Shown piece after piece: positions 38,429 through 40,616 of a stretch of 40,616 nucleotides of DNA (position 1 is its first letter; every line of letters starts with the position of its first letter). Made by a program: the position numbers and the translations under genes. The notes below the pieces were generated by a model. The model ran no database searches, was not told the origin of the DNA, and saw only the letters and a list, made by a program, of their open reading frames with translations. Source of the stretch: Prochlorococcus sp. AG-436-M02 (GTDB lineage: Bacteria; Cyanobacteriota; Cyanobacteriia; PCC-6307; Cyanobiaceae); the NCBI GenBank assembly GCA_003212515.1, contig QCPL01000013.1, positions 1 through 40,616 of the forward strand, given 5' to 3'.

Positions 38429-39790
38429 TTATGGAGTAGTAGTTAAGGCTTGAGAATCTTTTATTTTAGGATCTTCATTATTTTCGAGTTCAATTTGTCT
38501 TTCGTAAATTGATTTTTCATTAAATAATCGTGCAATCAAAAAACTTGTAAGACAAGCTAATAAAACAGGTTTAAGGATTAATAAATTTTTAGTTGGTGCA
38601 AAAGCAAGAAACATTGCTGAAATGGGTGTCCGTGTACATGCAGCAACGAAGGAACCCATTCCTGCCAAGGTATAGGTCGTAGGAAAATGACCTGTCAAGA
38701 TTTCTACCCATGTTCCACAAGCTGAACCTATGCATCCTCCAAGAATGAGCATAGGGAAGAAAAGTCCTCCAGGAGCACCTGATGCTGCAGCTAGTCCTGT
38801 ACTAAAGAACAAAATAACAAACGTTCCCAGGGCTAAGCTAATATTTCCATCGCCTAAGACAATTAATTTTTTTAGCTCCCCTACATGGTGAAATTCACCT
38901 GGTAAAAATGAAAAAATACTTCCTAGGATTGTGCCACTAATAGTCATTCGTAAAATTAGTTTTTGTTTAAACCAGTTATTTCCTAGACGTTGCATAAATA
39001 AAACATATTGAGTATAAAGTTGCGCTAAAAGACCAACGACTATTCCTAGAAAAAACAAATAAGCGAAATCAATGGGGAGTAGATTTATTGTAAGTGGCAA
39101 ATCTATATCAAGAGTAAAGCCTTGACCTTGAAAGATGTTTGCCCAGGTATCTGCCCAAAATGTTGTCACTATGACTAATAATAGGATGACAGGTCTTGAT
39201 GAATTTAGTAATTCTTCAATTGCATAGATAAACCCTCCAATAGGTGCACTAAATACTGCTGCGATTCCGGCACCACTTCCGGCTGCAACAATTACGCGTC
39301 TGAAGGCAACAGGAGCTTTTAACCATTGCGCCATTTTCCATGCAACTGATCCTCCCATTTGCACAGCGGGCCCTTCGGGACCTAATGGGAAGCCACTACC
39401 TATAGCTATAATTCCTGCAACTAATTTTCCTATTCCAACTTTCAAGCCCATTGGAACTTCTTTGTGGCGTAGATAGTTGATGATTTGGGTTACCCCCGAA
39501 CCTCCTGCAGCGGGGGCGAATTTTGAAACTATTGTTCCTGAGAGTAGTCCTCCTAAACTACTTAATAGAGGTAAAATAAACCATGGAGGAAGTATTGTTA
39601 ATAACTCTAACCTCAAATTATCTAGAGTATGAACTCCTGTTTTAAATAGTACCCCTGTTAAGGCAGCACCTAGTCCTGTAAATATTAAAGCTAGAACAAC
39701 AACAAACCATCGTTGTCGTAGTAATTTACGAATACTATATCCTGAGGTTATTTGTTGCCTCGTTAGATTTAAGTCATTGAAATGTCGCAT
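38429..39790 (-). CDS. ClC-family chloride transporter, probable Cl-/H+ antiporter
   Basis: The 453-residue protein has the ClC selectivity segments in order: GGSGV (96-100), GPEGP with the gating Glu at 139, and FSAPIGGFIYAIEELL (about 179-194). The last keeps the internal Glu pair that marks proton-coupled exchangers rather than channels. Further on are PGGLFFPMLILGG (about 339-351) and a Tyr near the end (EKSIYERQ) at the position of the ion-coordinating Tyr. There are no C-terminal CBS domains. The start ATG overlaps the acnB stop by one base (TAATG), so it is translationally coupled to acnB. It ends 5 to 68 bp before the radical SAM start, depending on that start. Confidence 0.92.
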   Translation of the reverse strand: MRHFNDLNLTRQQITSGYSIRKLLRQRWFVVVLALIFTGLGAALTGVLFKTGVHTLDNLRLELLTILPPWFILPLLSSLGGLLSGTIVSKFAPAAGGSGVTQIINYLRHKEVPMGLKVGIGKLVAGIIAIGSGFPLGPEGPAVQMGGSVAWKMAQWLKAPVAFRRVIVAAGSGAGIAAVFSAPIGGFIYAIEELLNSSRPVILLLVIVTTFWADTWANIFQGQGFTLDIDLPLTINLLPIDFAYLFFLGIVVGLLAQLYTQYVLFMQRLGNNWFKQKLILRMTISGTILGSIFSFLPGEFHHVGELKKLIVLGDGNISLALGTFVILFFSTGLAAASGAPGGLFFPMLILGGCIGSACGTWVEILTGHFPTTYTLAGMGSFVAACTRTPISAMFLAFAPTKNLLILKPVLLACLTSFLIARLFNEKSIYERQIELENNEDPKIKDSQALTTTP

Positions 39791-40616
39791 TAAGAAATAG
39801 TGAGGAATTCTTTTTGTGCTTCATCACTAATAATCTGCCCATCTTTTTCAAAGCCATCTATTTCATTAAAATTTAAATATTTATAGAGTGAGTTTGATAA
39901 AGGATCAATTTTTTCAGCAGCGATGTTTTTATATTCTTCTATATTAGGTATTCGTCCTAGCAAAGCACAGACAGCAGCTAACTCTGCGCTACCTAAATAT
40001 ACTTTTGCGCCTTTTCCTAGTCGATTATTAAAGTTCCTTGTACTTGTCGAGAAGACTGTTGCATTGTCTTCCACTCGCGCTTGATTTCCCATACATAGAG
40101 AACATCCTGGCATTTCTAACCTAGAACCAGCATCTTCGAAAATTTTGTAATAGCCTTCCTTTTTTAGTACTTCTTCGTCCATACGAGTTGGAGGACAGAT
40201 CCAGAGTTTTGCCTTTGTTTTTCCTGAGTTTTCTAAAATTTTAGCTGCTGCTCGATAATGTCCAATATTTGTCATACATGAGCCAATAAAGACTTCTTGA
40301 ATGGTAGTACCAGCTTCTTTGCTTAGAAGTTTTACGTTGTCTGGGTCATTAGGACATGCAATGACAGGCTCTTGCAATTCATTGAGATCAATCTCGATTG
40401 TTGTTGAGTAATGTGCGTTAGAATCTGCTTTTAAAATATCAGGCTTTTTCAACCATTTTTGCATTGCTTGAATACGTCTTCCTAAAGTTTTGGGGTCTTT
40501 ATATCCGCGAGCAATCATATTTTTTAAGAGTGAAATATTGCTTTGAAGGTACTCTGTGATTGTTTCTTTTGATAGTTGGATTGAGCATCCAGCACATGAT
40601 CGCTCTGCACTTGCAT
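39790..40616 (-). CDS. acnB: bifunctional aconitate hydratase 2 / 2-methylisocitrate dehydratase, C-terminal part
   Basis: AcnB interconverts citrate and isocitrate through an Fe-S cluster. Only the C-terminal 270 or so residues are inside the window; the frame stays open to the right edge, where it reads [19 protein letters not shown] in frame. The cluster-binding cysteines are visible in [13 protein letters not shown] and [13 protein letters not shown], as in E. coli Acn[12 protein letters not shown]-like residues ([20 protein letters not shown]) mark the active-site region. The apparent ATG at 40518 is internal, not the start. The stop overlaps the ClC start by one base. AcnB carries the TCA-cycle aconitase role in picocyanobacteria. 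Confidence 0.96.
   Translation of the reverse strand, partial: ASAERSCAGCSIQLSKETITEYLQSNISLLKNMIARGYKDPKTLGRRIQAMQKWLKKPDILKADSNAHYSTTIEIDLNELQEPVIACPNDPDNVKLLSKEAGTTIQEVFIGSCMTNIGHYRAAAKILENSGKTKAKLWICPPTRMDEEVLKKEGYYKIFEDAGSRLEMPGCSLCMGNQARVEDNATVFSTSTRNFNNRLGKGAKVYLGSAELAAVCALLGRIPNIEEYKNIAAEKIDPLSNSLYKYLNFNEIDGFEKDGQIISDEAQKEFLTIS

Noticed and set aside
40519-40616. ATG at 40518 as a start of a short aconitase-like gene
   Set aside because: The frame continues upstream to the window edge with AcnB-like sequence, so the gene is cut by the window and not truncated.

Overview
The window looks like chromosomal core DNA of an AT-rich marine picocyanobacterium, most likely Prochlorococcus. 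The evidence is the low GC, very short intergenic gaps, K/I/N-rich proteins and the gene order dnaN - PRC-barrel gene - purL - purF - topoisomerase A subunit - TPR - queG - DUF502 - nusB - ftsY - PP2C phosphatase - argH - RRM protein. As I recall, this order opens finished Prochlorococcus genomes. A low-light clade is plausible, but I cannot fix the strain from sequence alone. I see no mobile element, CRISPR array, prophage, tRNA or rRNA.

The organising feature is a probable replication origin in the only gene-free stretch over 300 bp (16258-16614, between dnaN and thrC). It has an AT-rich stretch, a run of four TAG triplets, a G-rich spacer and a cluster of DnaA-box-like sites, which is the layout described for the bacterial basal unwinding system. 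The + strand is C-rich and A-leaning to the left of this gap. To the right it is T-rich with G at least equal to C. This fits replichores diverging from here.

Left arm (1-16257): one minus-strand block runs away from the origin with dnaN, a PRC-barrel-like gene, purL and purF. A plus-strand trio follows (queG, a TPR protein, a GyrA/ParC-type subunit that lacks a recognisable GyrA box). A second minus-strand run holds DUF502, nusB, ftsY, an RsbU-type phosphatase, argH and the start of an RRM RNA-binding protein.

Right arm (16615-40616): thrC, a secreted stand-alone DUF1400 protein and an ABC1/UbiB kinase form a minus-strand set. They are divergent from recN and uvrA (DNA repair), which are followed by a glycosyltransferase-only sucrose-phosphate synthase. 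Then come a small unknown gene, mraY and a DUF3134 gene; a small membrane protein and argG; rpsF with an S6:S18-type RNA leader; a Tic20-like gene and aroE; dnaK; a ThiO-like oxidase; purU and an IctB-like membrane protein; a radical SAM protein, a ClC transporter and the 3' end of acnB. The genes are almost all housekeeping: arginine (argG, argH), purines and one-carbon units (purF, purL, purU), threonine, shikimate, cell wall, replication, repair, translation and protein folding. Genome compaction is strong, with several convergent pairs overlapping at their 3' ends.

I found no obviously new multi-gene system. The observations most worth checking are the origin architecture, the rpsF leader, loss of iron-sulfur ligands in PurF, the atypical topoisomerase A subunit, and several small or unknown genes embedded in conserved clusters.
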